Below, piece by piece: positions 8,655 to 16,520 of a stretch of DNA of 64,000 bases. A program made the translations under genes and the position numbers. The DNA is from Haliscomenobacter sp040401995. GTDB taxonomy: Bacteria > Bacteroidota > Bacteroidia > Chitinophagales > Saprospiraceae. A model generated the notes under the pieces. It was not told the origin of the DNA. It saw only the letters and a program-made list of their open reading frames with translations, and ran no database searches. Location of the stretch: contig JBBANM010000007.1 of the NCBI GenBank assembly GCA_040401995.1, forward strand, positions 51,330-115,329, given 5' to 3'. The first letter of the stretch is position 1. Each line of letters opens with the position of its first letter.

Positions 8655-8787
8655 TGACAACAAACGACATCGTCGATCTTGCCTTAGAAAACCTTCAAAA
8701 ACATATTGGAATTGCTGGTACGTGGGGTGAGCCACTAGCAAAAAAGGACTTGATGGTCAATTGATTCTTACAGTTGAAAAGGGATAG
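8654..8787 (+). pseudogene. Truncated, frameshifted remnant resembling the N-terminus of an AbiEi-type antitoxin
   Basis: From ATG 8654 the frame reads MTTNDIVDLALENLQKHIGI and AGTWGEP, then shifts near 8745 into a +1 frame that reads GLDGQLILTVEKG. Together they resemble the start of Bacteroidota proteins annotated as type IV AbiEi-family antitoxins (from memory of the N-terminal pattern; not searched). The sequence stops where a dispersed repeat begins (8781), so the rest appears lost. No AbiEii partner remains. Not expected to be functional. Confidence 0.4.
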
Positions 8788-8841
8788 TTCAAAAAAGGGT
8801 GTCAATATTCTTATGATAATTGACACAGTTCAATGAATATT
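8781..8841. repeat. Dispersed ~60-bp repeat, copy 1
   Basis: GGGATAGTTCAAAAAAG, then overlapping inverted repeats (GTGTCAAT/ATTGACAC and AATATTC/GAATATT). A clearly related copy is at 15279-15339 in the same orientation and a fragment lies at ~11118-11136. Copies 1 and 2 flank the VapBC/ATPase accessory stretch. Confidence 0.6.
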
Positions 8842-8866
8842 ACTACCGCAGGTTCTGGTTTAAACC

Positions 8867-9289
8867 CTACACAAATCGTGCGGGGTTAGACAAGGTCCAG
8901 TCTTCTACTTCCAGGCCTTCATAAACTACAAAATGCTTGATATTATTGGTCACCATCACAAGGTTATAAACCAATGCTGTTGCCGCAATTAAAACATCAA
9001 AATGATCATGCATTGGTAATCCGGCTTTGCTTAGGCGGACTTTTTCGGATGCGAATACATTGAGTACCTTGGAGATGGGTAGAACAGTCACCGTTTCAGT
9101 CAACAAATTGATCAGTGCATGGTTTTTTGCTGGATCTGCGCTATTTTCTGCCCCGATTTTTAGTTCGGCTAAAGTTATCTCCGAAACAAAGCAATTTTGA
9201 AGCCCAACAAAGGCCATCTTTTCTTGAATCTGGAATTTCTGTCTAAACAAAAAGATGATGATATTGGTATCGAGCAGATATTTATTCAT
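8867..9289 (-). CDS. PIN-domain toxin (VapC-like RNase)
   Basis: 140-residue PIN domain with acidic residues D7 (LLDTNI), E42 (LAELKIG) and D98 (HFDVLIAA). The usual fourth acid is replaced in VTNNIKHF, a substitution common among Bacteroidota VapC-like proteins. VapC toxins cleave tRNA or rRNA at specific sites; the target cannot be told here. The ATG overlaps the stop of the upstream antitoxin gene by 4 nt, the typical TA arrangement. Confidence 0.88.
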   Translation of the reverse strand: MNKYLLDTNIIIFLFRQKFQIQEKMAFVGLQNCFVSEITLAELKIGAENSADPAKNHALINLLTETVTVLPISKVLNVFASEKVRLSKAGLPMHDHFDVLIAATALVYNLVMVTNNIKHFVVYEGLEVEDWTLSNPARFV

Positions 9290-9531
9290 AGTGCCTCAAT
9301 ACTCCGGTTGAAAACTCTTGCTTCTTCAATTTCTGCAATAATTTGCTCTGCAGTACGATCATCTGACCATGCCCCAGCTAAGGCATTCAGCTTATTCAAT
9401 CTTTCTCGCTCATCTTGTTCAGATGCCGCATCGTGCTCTACTTTTTTTACCTCAATATAGTTCAAGGTCTTTAAAAAAAGTAGCAACGTAGAAAGATGTG
9501 CATTGTCTACATCCAAAGTAATACGTGTCAT
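9286..9531 (-). CDS. Antitoxin partner of the PIN-domain toxin
   Basis: 81 residues: a short beta-like N-terminus (MTRITLDVDNAHLSTLLLFL) followed by a charged, probably disordered tail (HDAASEQDERERLNKL), as in antitoxins that thread into a PIN toxin. The identity rests mostly on its position directly upstream of and overlapping the toxin gene. It lacks an obvious DNA-binding motif, so autoregulation is uncertain. Confidence 0.72.
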   Translation of the reverse strand: MTRITLDVDNAHLSTLLLFLKTLNYIEVKKVEHDAASEQDERERLNKLNALAGAWSDDRTAEQIIAEIEEARVFNRSIEAL

Positions 9532-9705
9532 TTTTCGGCATTGATTTCAACAAATTTAATTCATTTAGCAGAATAGGGCAATTTTAATTTCCGCCTAAGG
9601 CTTCAGTTGTAGCAGGGTGCTGGCATCGGTTACGCTGCTTAGCTTATTAGTGCCGGGATAGTAATTATCCTGGATAGCGGTTGCGCCCGCGGGCGCGCAC
9701 CCCTC

Positions 9706-10803
9706 CTACTTTCCCAACTTTTTCACTAACCCAACAGTAAGCGTATTAGCAAGAATCCGGTTGGAGGGCACAATAAATAAAACCGTCAAGGGCTTCATGT
9801 CCAAATCGTAATTGAAAGTGAAAAAGGTTGATTTTTTCAGCTTTACATTCACTCCAGCTGTTACCATTATGGATTGGTACAATGGTTTGAAAAAACCCAG
9901 TCCCAACGCAAGTCGCGGCTGGACAACAGCACCTGGATACATGTATTCCAATTGTAAAGGGATTTTCACTAGTACTTTTGGCCCCTCATACTTATCTAAT
10001 TTGGAGAACAACAACCCCGTGCGCAGGAATAACTTTCCAGCATTTCTTGAACTTCCTACATGTACAATCAACCCGGATTCGAAGTAGTTTTTGTCGTCGA
10101 AATCATCTTGTGTGTCTTGGTAATTTACCAGACCACCTATTGCTTCCAGGGCTACGCTTAGTTTCAAGCTTTTTTTAGTAGCAGATGGGATTTCCTGTTC
10201 CGGACAAGCCTTTTTCTGATAAGCCTTCGCCAAAGGCACTAAATTAAAGGCATTGGGTCGCCCCATTTGTTCAATGCGTTGAAAAAGAGACATTTGATCT
10301 TTCATCAATTTTTTGAGCACAAGTATATGTTGCCTAGACTCTTTTAGGAGGACCTTATCGTCTTCAAGTACTCGCTCTTCGGTATAGGTGATCTCAAACA
10401 ACTCCGTATCCGCTTTTTTCGCAAAAAAACGATCATCGCCAAGTTCAGTTTTTAGAAAAAAGATTTCCACACATCCTTGATACAATGCTTCAAGGAAGTA
10501 CGACGTGCCATCTACTTTTTCGCTTATTAAGGTTTTGCCGTTGTCAAAATGATAACTACGCAACTCATCTGGTTTGAACACCATGGTTTCGGAATCTTTT
10601 TTCAAGCGGAAGCTACAGGATTGACTCAACATACTGGCTACCCGATAATCTATCCAACCAGAGAGGGTATCTCCTGCATTTTTCACAATGTATCCGGGCT
10701 GGAAGTTGACTTGCGCGGTGAGTTGGTGGATGACTAAAAAATGAAGAGTTGTGTAGATTGTAAATATTTTCCTGAAGGGTCTAAGTTTTGTTGTTGATTT
10801 CAT
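9706..10803 (-). CDS. Conserved Bacteroidota secreted / outer-membrane protein of unknown function
   Basis: From the chosen ATG (10803) the protein has 365 residues with an N-terminal signal peptide ending near HQLTAQ. A beta-rich domain (PGYIVKNAGDTLSGWIDYR onward), a helical segment with many Lys/Glu (~140-190) and a C-terminal region of alternating strands (LFLRTGLLFSKL, PRLALGLGFFKP, TLTVGLVKKLGK) follow. The C-terminus looks like a small outer-membrane beta-barrel. An earlier ATG (10869) would add a non-signal leader that runs into the 10855-10957 MITE, so it is less likely. No function is assigned. Confidence 0.65.
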   Translation of the reverse strand: MKSTTKLRPFRKIFTIYTTLHFLVIHQLTAQVNFQPGYIVKNAGDTLSGWIDYRVASMLSQSCSFRLKKDSETMVFKPDELRSYHFDNGKTLISEKVDGTSYFLEALYQGCVEIFFLKTELGDDRFFAKKADTELFEITYTEERVLEDDKVLLKESRQHILVLKKLMKDQMSLFQRIEQMGRPNAFNLVPLAKAYQKKACPEQEIPSATKKSLKLSVALEAIGGLVNYQDTQDDFDDKNYFESGLIVHVGSSRNAGKLFLRTGLLFSKLDKYEGPKVLVKIPLQLEYMYPGAVVQPRLALGLGFFKPLYQSIMVTAGVNVKLKKSTFFTFNYDLDMKPLTVLFIVPSNRILANTLTVGLVKKLGK

Positions 10804-10854
10804 GGTATTGTTTAGTTTCAAAAAAATTAGTTTGACTATGGATAAGTCAAGTTG

Positions 10855-10957
10855 CATACTACTGGACATTTTTGCCTGGATTGCTCGTCAAACCTTCCAG
10901 GTCTTCGAGACCTGGAAGGTTTACGCATCCCCAAAATTTAAAATGACCAGTAGTATG
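10855..10957. mobile_element. 103-bp MITE-like element with 9-bp target duplication
   Basis: The terminal inverted repeats CATACTACTGG(A/T)CATTTT match except for one base. Both sides carry the exact direct repeat GTCAAGTTG (10846-10854 and 10958-10966). The centre holds a palindrome, AACCTTCCAGGTC/GACCTGGAAGGTT. There is no coding capacity. A related copy lies at 24554-24654. Confidence 0.75.
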
Positions 10958-11157
10958 GTCAAGTTGTATCTAAAAGTAAATTGAATCGCTTAGTAGTTAT
11001 TTTATGTTAGTTAAAGGGTTAGCTGGTATTTTGGCGCCAAGTAGTATCGCCGTTTTTAGCAAAACAACACCATTACTACAAGAATGTTCGTGGAACTTTG
11101 TTAATGTTTTTTTCAATTATGACACAGTTTAATGAACATTCTCCTCATTGGTTGTAC

Positions 11158-11232
11158 TTATCCTAAACCCCAATGACCGCTCGCAATCATGCCCAACATC
11201 AATAAGACCAGAGAGTAGAACAATACCTTCAT
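11158..11232 (-). CDS. Possible 24-residue hydrophobic peptide
   Basis: An open frame MKVLFYSLVLLMLGMIASGH plus four residues begins one base from the edge of a MITE-like element and ends in TAA. It could be a small membrane peptide or chance; there is no homology evidence. Confidence 0.2.
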   Translation of the reverse strand: MKVLFYSLVLLMLGMIASGHWGLG

Positions 11233-11233
11233 A

Positions 11234-11394
11234 AGAGCTTGTTCAGATTTTGGATCTGAGGCGAAGGAGAGCAAATTTTATTTCAGACGAGGCAAAATTT
11301 GCAGCCGTATGTGGGCGATACGGCGAAAATTTTAACGAAGTCCGAAATAAAATTTGCCTCATGGAGCCCAGAATCCAAAACCTGAACAAGCTCT
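11234..11394. mobile_element. MITE-like element, family A, copy 1 (161 bp)
   Basis: The ends are AGAGCTTGTTCAG and its complement CTGAACAAGCTCT. The interior contains inverted AAATTTTATTTC/GAAATAAAATTT segments. A second 161-bp copy is at 41811-41971 and a third starts at 63950 and leaves the window. The ends are shared with family B. There is no coding potential. Confidence 0.75.
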
Positions 11395-11452
11395 AAATCC
11401 CCCTTGAACGATTCTTCCATCTAGGGCTGTCATTTTTTCTAATTTTCAGCAA

Positions 11453-11500
11453 TATTGCGTGCGGAATCTATGTATATTTGTATAGATTCCGCACGCAATA
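11453..11500. repeat. 19-bp perfect inverted repeat upstream of ATPase gene
   Basis: Arms 11453-11471 and 11482-11500 are perfectly complementary (TATTGCGTGCGGAATCTAT and its complement) around a 10-nt AT-rich loop. The right arm ends 13 bp before the ATPase ATG. There is no T-tract, so an operator or 5'-UTR hairpin is more likely than a terminator. Confidence 0.7.
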
Positions 11501-11513
11501 ATTTTTCATTCCT

Positions 11514-12953
11514 ATGGCACAAGCTTTTATCGGTCGAAAAAAAGAATTGGAAATCCTCAAAAAAACGCTCTATTCCGAAGAATCTGAAATGGTTGCGGTG
11601 ATTGGTCGCCGCCGCGTTGGGAAAACATTCCTGGTGCGCACCGCCTTTTCGGGGCAATTAGTCTTCGAAATTGCGGGCACACAAAATGCCTCGACTCAAG
11701 AGCAGTTGAAAAATTTTGCCATCCGAATTCGAGATTTTTTTGGTGAAGAGGCCTTGACTACCACACCAAGCAGTTGGATGGATGCTTTCGAAGTCCTCAT
11801 GCGCCAACTTGACCGCAAGCAAACAGGTGGGAAAATGGTCATTTTTTTTGATGAACTTCCCTGGCTTGCAACGCACAAATCCGGATTTTTGAATGCGCTT
11901 GGTTTTTTTTGGAATAGCTGGGCTACCCAGAAAAACATAGTCGTTGTCATTTGCGGCTCGGCAGCAGCTTGGATGATACAAAAAGTAGTTTATCACAAAG
12001 GAGGGCTGCACAACAGAATTACCAAACGCATTGATCTACAACCGTTCAACTTGTGCGAAATGGAAGCCTTTTTGCGCGCAAGGAACTTGGTTTTCGATCG
12101 ATATCAATTGTTGCTGCTCTATATGGCCATGGGTGGGATTCCACACTACCTGAAAGAAATTGAAGCGGGAAAGAGTGCCGCACAAAATATTGACGCCCTA
12201 TGTTTTTCCAATTCAGGACTCTTGCGTGATGAGTTTTCCAAGCTCTATCCAGCTTTATTCGAACACGCCGACAACCACATCGCGGTCATTCGTGCCTTGT
12301 CACAAAAATGGAAAGGAATGAGTCGTCTTGAAATCGTAGGAGCAACCAAATTGCCCGATGGAGGAGGACTAAGCGACGTGCTAGAAGAACTGGTCGGGTC
12401 GGGGTTTGTCAATGCTTATTATCCTTTTGGCAAAAAGAAAAAGGACACGCTCTACAGGCTAACCGACGAGTACTCGCTTTTTTACCTGAAATTCATTGAA
12501 ACCAATAGGATATGGGGAAAAAGTGTATGGATGTCGCTTAGCCAAACGCAGGAATTCAAAAGTTGGAGTGGATACGCCTTTGAAAGTATTTGCATCAAAC
12601 ATCTCCCACAAATCGAAAAAGCCTTAAGCATCGCTGGGGTATTCTCCGAAGCGTCTGGTTTCATCCATCGGGGTACCGCCGATTTTCCTGGCTTGCAAAT
12701 TGACCTTGTTTTGGATAGAAAAGACCATGTTATCAATCTTTTTGAGATGAAATTTTATCAAGAACCCTGGCTACTCTCTAAATCCGACGCCATCGAACTT
12801 CGTCATCGGGTGTCGCTTTTTAAAAACCTCACTAAAACTTCTAAACAGGTTTTTCTCACTGCCGTTACCCCTTTCGGACTATACAAGAATGAGCACAGCA
12901 TCGGGTTGGTGGACAGTGAAGTAATTATGGATGACTTGTTTGCACCGATTTGA
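11514..12953 (+). CDS. Solitary AAA/STAND-type ATPase with C-terminal PD-(D/E)XK-like domain (COG1672/DUF234 type)
   Basis: 479 residues. Walker A is GRRRVGKT (31-38), Walker B VIFFDELPW (D113/E114), and a sensor-like CGSAAAW lies near 148. A winged-helix region follows (~255-310), then a C-terminal nuclease-like region with E357, D397 (LQIDLVL) and E411-x-K413 (LFEMKF), the DUF234-type arrangement. Such solitary ATPases are common in archaea and Bacteroidota and are suspected of mobile or toxin-like behaviour; their function is unproven. The gene stands alone with a long inverted repeat just upstream, suggesting autoregulation. Confidence 0.82.
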   Translation: MAQAFIGRKKELEILKKTLYSEESEMVAVIGRRRVGKTFLVRTAFSGQLVFEIAGTQNASTQEQLKNFAIRIRDFFGEEALTTTPSSWMDAFEVLMRQLDRKQTGGKMVIFFDELPWLATHKSGFLNALGFFWNSWATQKNIVVVICGSAAAWMIQKVVYHKGGLHNRITKRIDLQPFNLCEMEAFLRARNLVFDRYQLLLLYMAMGGIPHYLKEIEAGKSAAQNIDALCFSNSGLLRDEFSKLYPALFEHADNHIAVIRALSQKWKGMSRLEIVGATKLPDGGGLSDVLEELVGSGFVNAYYPFGKKKKDTLYRLTDEYSLFYLKFIETNRIWGKSVWMSLSQTQEFKSWSGYAFESICIKHLPQIEKALSIAGVFSEASGFIHRGTADFPGLQIDLVLDRKDHVINLFEMKFYQEPWLLSKSDAIELRHRVSLFKNLTKTSKQVFLTAVTPFGLYKNEHSIGLVDSEVIMDDLFAPI

Positions 12954-13019
12954 GGAGAGGGCGCAAGTGTATTGCTTATTGGGATTGATCACAGTAATGC
13001 GAGAGAGGAGAGGATAGGA

Positions 13020-13093
13020 TTATTCGTTTTGCTTTTTTATCATTTCTTTAATCTCTGCCAGTCCTTTTTCCAGCGAAGCCTTTAAATCATAGC
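13020..13093 (-). pseudogene. Possible 3' remnant of a small antitoxin-like gene
   Basis: On the minus strand an open frame without a start reads DLKASLEKGLAEIKEMIKK and ends in TAA. The helical, charged composition resembles C-termini of small antitoxin or hypothetical proteins. The start of the divergent gene at 13096 abuts it, so the 5' part is absent. Short and weakly supported. Confidence 0.2.
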
Positions 13094-13095
13094 AT

Positions 13096-13524
13096 ATGTA
13101 TGCACCTTTTGTAATTTCTGGCATTCTTGATGAACCCATTGCCAATAAAATTGCCATTACCAATACGAACCGATTGGCCAATGCACTCAAGGAGCATCTG
13201 GTACTTTCTAATTATGGTACCGGGCTACTTGGCATTGCTTTTATCTACATCGCTACCGATCCGGAAGACGAAATCCACCAGGAGTGTTTCAGCTATAGCC
13301 GCAAAAATAAGGAGCTGTTCATTCAAATGCGCCTTTCATACGAAGCGATCAAAAACAGAAGTATCCCCGATGCTTTACAACTGATGGCAACAAGCTACCT
13401 GCAAACCATGCAAAACAAACTGCCGATCAAAAAGATACCCAATTTTGATCAGGCACGTTTTTTGGCTGATGTCCAACGCTTGTTTGAAGCAGAGGGGTGG
13501 TTAAGCGCGGTGGAGGTGGCTTGA
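13096..13524 (+). CDS. Hypothetical protein, 142 residues
   Basis: I do not recognise this protein. It has no signal peptide or membrane span. It appears as a mixed alpha/beta N-terminal half (YGTGLLGIAFIYIATDPEDE) and a helical C-terminal half. Codon usage looks like the neighbours and the frame is clean. It lies alone between two solitary ATPase genes and ends just before a repeat-rich stretch. The context (accessory region) hints at a defence or immunity accessory role, but nothing in the sequence shows it. Confidence 0.55.
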   Translation: MYAPFVISGILDEPIANKIAITNTNRLANALKEHLVLSNYGTGLLGIAFIYIATDPEDEIHQECFSYSRKNKELFIQMRLSYEAIKNRSIPDALQLMATSYLQTMQNKLPIKKIPNFDQARFLADVQRLFEAEGWLSAVEVA

Positions 13525-13580
13525 GGATGTCCATTACACTCCACTCTTAAAGTTGGATACAGGTGAATAGCATTCAAGTC

Positions 13581-13739
13581 CCGTCGTCCCATCGGGACGA
13601 TATCTTTGTAGAAAATGAGCGTTCCCGTTTCCCGTTCCGTCGGAACGGTATCTAGAGGTTCAAGATGCCGTTCCGATGGAACGGAATACAGGGGAACGGC
13701 CTGACATGCTACAAAGATATTATTCCTACGGAACGGGGG
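13581..13739. repeat. Palindromic repeat, family E, copy 1
   Basis: Several short palindromes of the GTTCCGTCGGAAC type lie between outer inverted arms GATATCTTTGTAG and CTACAAAGATAT. Related copies are at 32353-32552 and 32629-32865. Non-coding. Confidence 0.6.
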
Positions 13740-13860
13740 CTAAGTGCCCAAAATAGTCCAAAATGTAACCCTCAACAGACGGTTGTTTTTGTCGAAAGCA
13801 AAAGTCCCGATTGGAGTTGTTTGAGCATAAAGCGGCATTTCAATCTCCGAATTTACGTTA

Positions 13861-14022
13861 AGAGCTTGTTCAGGTTTCTGCTTCGAGCTACAAATGGCCA
13901 AAAATCACCCCAATTTCGTTACAAAAATGCTCATGTAACGCTGCTACACTCCGCTTTTTGCGCCTCATTGGTGAGAATTTTAGCTCATTTTCGCCATCGA
14001 ACCAGAATCCTGAACAAGCTCT
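13861..14022. mobile_element. MITE-like element, family B, copy 1 (162 bp)
   Basis: It has the same AGAGCTTGTTCAG ends as family A but a different interior (CCAATTTCGTTACAAAAATG, then TTTTGCGCCTCATTGG). Other copies are at 25262-25468 and 36142-36303. Its right end overlaps the TAG stop codon of the convergent ATPase gene. Confidence 0.75.
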
Positions 14023-15190
14023 AAACAAAATCCCCGAAAACTGCTCCCCATTCACCAATACCTAACACGTTCACGTCAGTGTCCAGGGGATATCCAGTTG
14101 CAACTGGACAAATGATAAAATTGCGCGTTGTACCGAGGTCTGCTTTGGCAATATGTAGGCTCTTGGTCATTTTAGGGGTTGTGGTAAATTTGATTTCAAC
14201 CAAAACCTCAGCAATTCCGCCCCTGGAAATCACCAAATCAGCTTCGGTACCATCTTGGGTTCGATAATAAAAGAGTTCTGCCCAATTGGGCAAACTACCT
14301 GCAATCTGTTCGATGATGTAAGTTTCCCAGGAAGCTCCAACGATAGGATTCCCGATCATGCTTTCAAAGGAAGACACACCCAGCAATTGATGCAAAATCC
14401 CAGTATCGCGTAAGTACAGTTTGGGACTGCGAATCAACCTTTTGCGCAGATTAGGCAGGTAAGGTTGCAACCTGCGGATGAGGTATGAGGATTCGAAAAA
14501 ATCTAGGTAACGACGCACCGATGAATTGCTGATTCCCAAACCCGAGGCAATAGTCTCCATATTCAAAACACTGCCGCTCAAATGAGCGGTCATTTGCCAG
14601 AGCCGTCGGGTTAAAGTTGGTTCTGCTTTCAGTCCCAACGCGGGAAGGTCTCTTTCCAGATAAGTATTAATGAAATTGGTACGCCAAAGCCTGGCCAATT
14701 CTTCATCTGGGGCCAATAAAGAACCGTGAAAACCTCCGCGAAAACAATGTTGCTGCCAATTCGTCAACTCGACTACCTCCTCCCATAGGAATGGCGTCAA
14801 TTCGAAGTAAGCAATTCGGCCAGCCAGGGTTTCAGAAGCATCGCGGATAAGCTCGGGGGAGGCCGAGCCGAGCAAAATAAAGCGCGCCGGCTTCCGGTTA
14901 CGATCAATCGCGCTGCGCAGTATAGGAAATAAATTGGGTACGCGCTGTATTTCGTCCAGAATAACGGTTTTGTTTTCCAAAGGCTCCAATAACAAACGAG
15001 GATTGGCAAATTTGGCAAGGTCATCTGGGTCTTCCAGATCAAAATATACGGTAGGTCTGGCACTGCTCTCAGCGAGATGTTTGGCCAAAGAGGTTTTACC
15101 TACTTGCCTTGGCCCAACAATGGCTACCGCAGGAAAGTAATCCAGCAAACGGGTAATTTCTGTTTCAGATTTTCTAGTTATGTAGCTCAT
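14021..15190 (-). CDS. AAA_14 / DUF4143 ATPase
   Basis: 389 residues from MSYITRKSE. The N-terminal AAA_14 domain has Walker A GPRQVGKT (26-33), Walker B VILDEIQ (D79/E80) and the sensor LLGSASPE. The C-terminal DUF4143 region carries a PD-(D/E)XK-like signature: E289, D318 (EADLVISR) and E332-x-K334 (VEIKF). The upstream TTG at 15202 lies inside a hairpin, so the ATG at 15190 is preferred. The stop codon is formed at the edge of a MITE-like element, so the original 3' end may have been altered. The function of this abundant, often solitary family is unknown. Confidence 0.88.
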   Translation of the reverse strand: MSYITRKSETEITRLLDYFPAVAIVGPRQVGKTSLAKHLAESSARPTVYFDLEDPDDLAKFANPRLLLEPLENKTVILDEIQRVPNLFPILRSAIDRNRKPARFILLGSASPELIRDASETLAGRIAYFELTPFLWEEVVELTNWQQHCFRGGFHGSLLAPDEELARLWRTNFINTYLERDLPALGLKAEPTLTRRLWQMTAHLSGSVLNMETIASGLGISNSSVRRYLDFFESSYLIRRLQPYLPNLRKRLIRSPKLYLRDTGILHQLLGVSSFESMIGNPIVGASWETYIIEQIAGSLPNWAELFYYRTQDGTEADLVISRGGIAEVLVEIKFTTTPKMTKSLHIAKADLGTTRNFIICPVATGYPLDTDVNVLGIGEWGAVFGDFV

Positions 15191-15195
15191 TTTTT

Positions 15196-15230
15196 CCTGC
15201 AATTTCGTTATTGAAAAGCGAAATTGCAGG
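15196..15230. repeat. Inverted repeat directly upstream of the AAA_14 gene
   Basis: Perfect 12-bp arms CCTGCAATTTCG (15196-15207) and CGAAATTGCAGG (15219-15230) surround an 11-nt loop. It begins 5 bp before the ATG of the minus-strand AAA_14 gene, covering the expected 5' UTR. Likely operator or RNA hairpin. Confidence 0.65.
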
Positions 15231-15278
15231 GAATTTACGATTTTATCCCTTTATTCTCAACGATTGTGATAAATTTTT

Positions 15279-15339
15279 GGGATAGTTCAAAAAAGTGTGC
15301 CAATATTCATTTAGTAATTGACACGTTTCAATGAACATT
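15279..15339. repeat. Dispersed ~60-bp repeat, copy 2
   Basis: About 85% identical by eye to 8781-8841, in the same orientation. Confidence 0.6.
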
Positions 15340-15485
15340 GCCACCTGCGGCGGATAAAGACGAGCCGAAGGCGAGTCAAAATACGTTCCAATCCGTTTAG
15401 TCCGTTCCATCCGTTTTCAATCCTGTCGCTTTGGTTGAATAAGAAGAAAAGGAAAACGGATCAAACAGATTGGAACAGATAACCC
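15340..15485. repeat. Family C repeat (ATCCGTT-rich palindrome), upstream copy
   Basis: Contains ACGTTCCAATCCGTTTAGTC, CGCTTTGGTTGAAT and the inverted GGAAAACGGATCAAACAG segment. Related to the 156-bp array at 15929-16520 and to 21905-22105. Non-coding. Confidence 0.6.
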
Positions 15486-15498
15486 CCATCTTGTATTT

Positions 15499-15891
15499 CT
15501 ATCGTTTTAAATTCTTCTTTTCGTTGACCCACACTTTTCGTTCAAATTCAGGCTCTTTGCCAAAATTCAACAAAAGACCGATCTCAATTTCTGTGGCTTT
15601 CAGGTAATTGACCAATTGCATTTCGTGTTCCGGGGTCAAGGCAACTGCCGCCTTTAACTCGATGATGACTACATCATTCACAATCAGGTCGGCAAAATAA
15701 TCGCCAACCTCCCGTCCTCTGAAAAAGACTTTTATCCTGCGTTGTGCTTCTACCTTTAAACCAGCCTCTTGTAGCGCGAAAAACATCGCATTTTGGTAAA
15801 CCCGTTCCAAAAAACCGTGACCAAGCTCCTTGTATACTGCATAAAAATTTTTGAGGATGATGTCTGTGATCTCTCGGTGTTTTAATTGCAT
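15499..15891 (-). CDS. GxxExxY protein (PD-(D/E)XK_nuclease_3 family)
   Basis: 130 residues. The name-giving motif is visible in ELGHGFLERVYQNAM, followed by a conserved core RRIKVFFRGREVGDYFADLI and VVIIELKA, which carry the nuclease-fold acidic residues and E-x-K. The length is typical. The function of the family is unknown. The gene sits between family C repeats on both sides, as GxxExxY genes often do in repeat-rich Bacteroidota regions, and the repeats may have carried it as a unit (inference). Confidence 0.88.
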   Translation of the reverse strand: MQLKHREITDIILKNFYAVYKELGHGFLERVYQNAMFFALQEAGLKVEAQRRIKVFFRGREVGDYFADLIVNDVVIIELKAAVALTPEHEMQLVNYLKATEIEIGLLLNFGKEPEFERKVWVNEKKNLKR

Positions 15892-15928
15892 TAAAAATGG
15901 TTTTCATGGTGAACGAATCCGCTATATT

Positions 15929-16520
15929 CCTCCTGATTCAACCAAAGCGACAGGAATGTAAAACGGATCAAACGGATGGAACGGATCTTAACGGATTTTA
16001 TTCCGCCTGCGGCGGCTAAAGACGAGCCAAAGGCGTGTCAATATCCGTTCACATCCGTTTAGTCCCTTCTATCCGTTTTACATTCCTCCTGATTCAACCA
16101 AAGCGACAGGATGGCAAAACGGATCAAACGGATGGAACGGATCTTAACGGATTTTATTCCGCCTGCGGCGGCTAAAGACGAGCCAAAGGCGTGTCAATAT
16201 CCGTTCACATCCGTTTAGTCCCTTCTATCCGTTTTACATTCCTCCTGATTCAACCAAAGCGACAGGATGGCAAAACGGATCAAACGGATGGAACGGATCT
16301 TAACGGATTTTATTCCGCCTGCGGCGGCTAAAGACGAGCCAAAGGCGTGTCAATATCCGTTCACATCCGTTTAGTCCCTTCTATCCGTTTTACATTCCTC
16401 CTGATTCAACCAAAGCGACAGGATGGCAAAACGGATCAAACGGATGGAACGGATCTTAACGGATTTTATTCCGCCTGCGGCGGCTAAAGACGAGCCGAAG
16501 GCATGTCAAAATCCGTTCAC
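15929..16520. repeat. 156-bp tandem repeat array, about 3.8 units (family C)
   Basis: Units start at 15929, 16085, 16241 and 16397, an exact 156-bp period. Each begins CCTCCTGATTCAACCAAAG and contains AAAACGGATCAAACGGATGG, a central CCGCCTGCGGCGG and the inverted ATCCGTTTAGTC/ATCCGTTTTAC segments, so each unit can fold back. Units are nearly identical, implying recent amplification. Non-coding on both strands. Confidence 0.9.

Noticed and set aside
11234..11394. Target-site duplication for family A/B MITEs
   Set aside because: Flanks often show TA(A) on the left and AAA on the right, but no consistent duplication could be established across copies.
8781..15339. A composite transposon bounded by the 60-bp direct repeats
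   Set aside because: No transposase or integrase lies between them, the repeats are too short to be IS copies, and no target duplication is visible. Kept only as a repeat pair.
15929..16520. CRISPR array
   Set aside because: Regular spacing was noted, but the whole 156-bp unit repeats including what would be spacers, and there are no cas genes.
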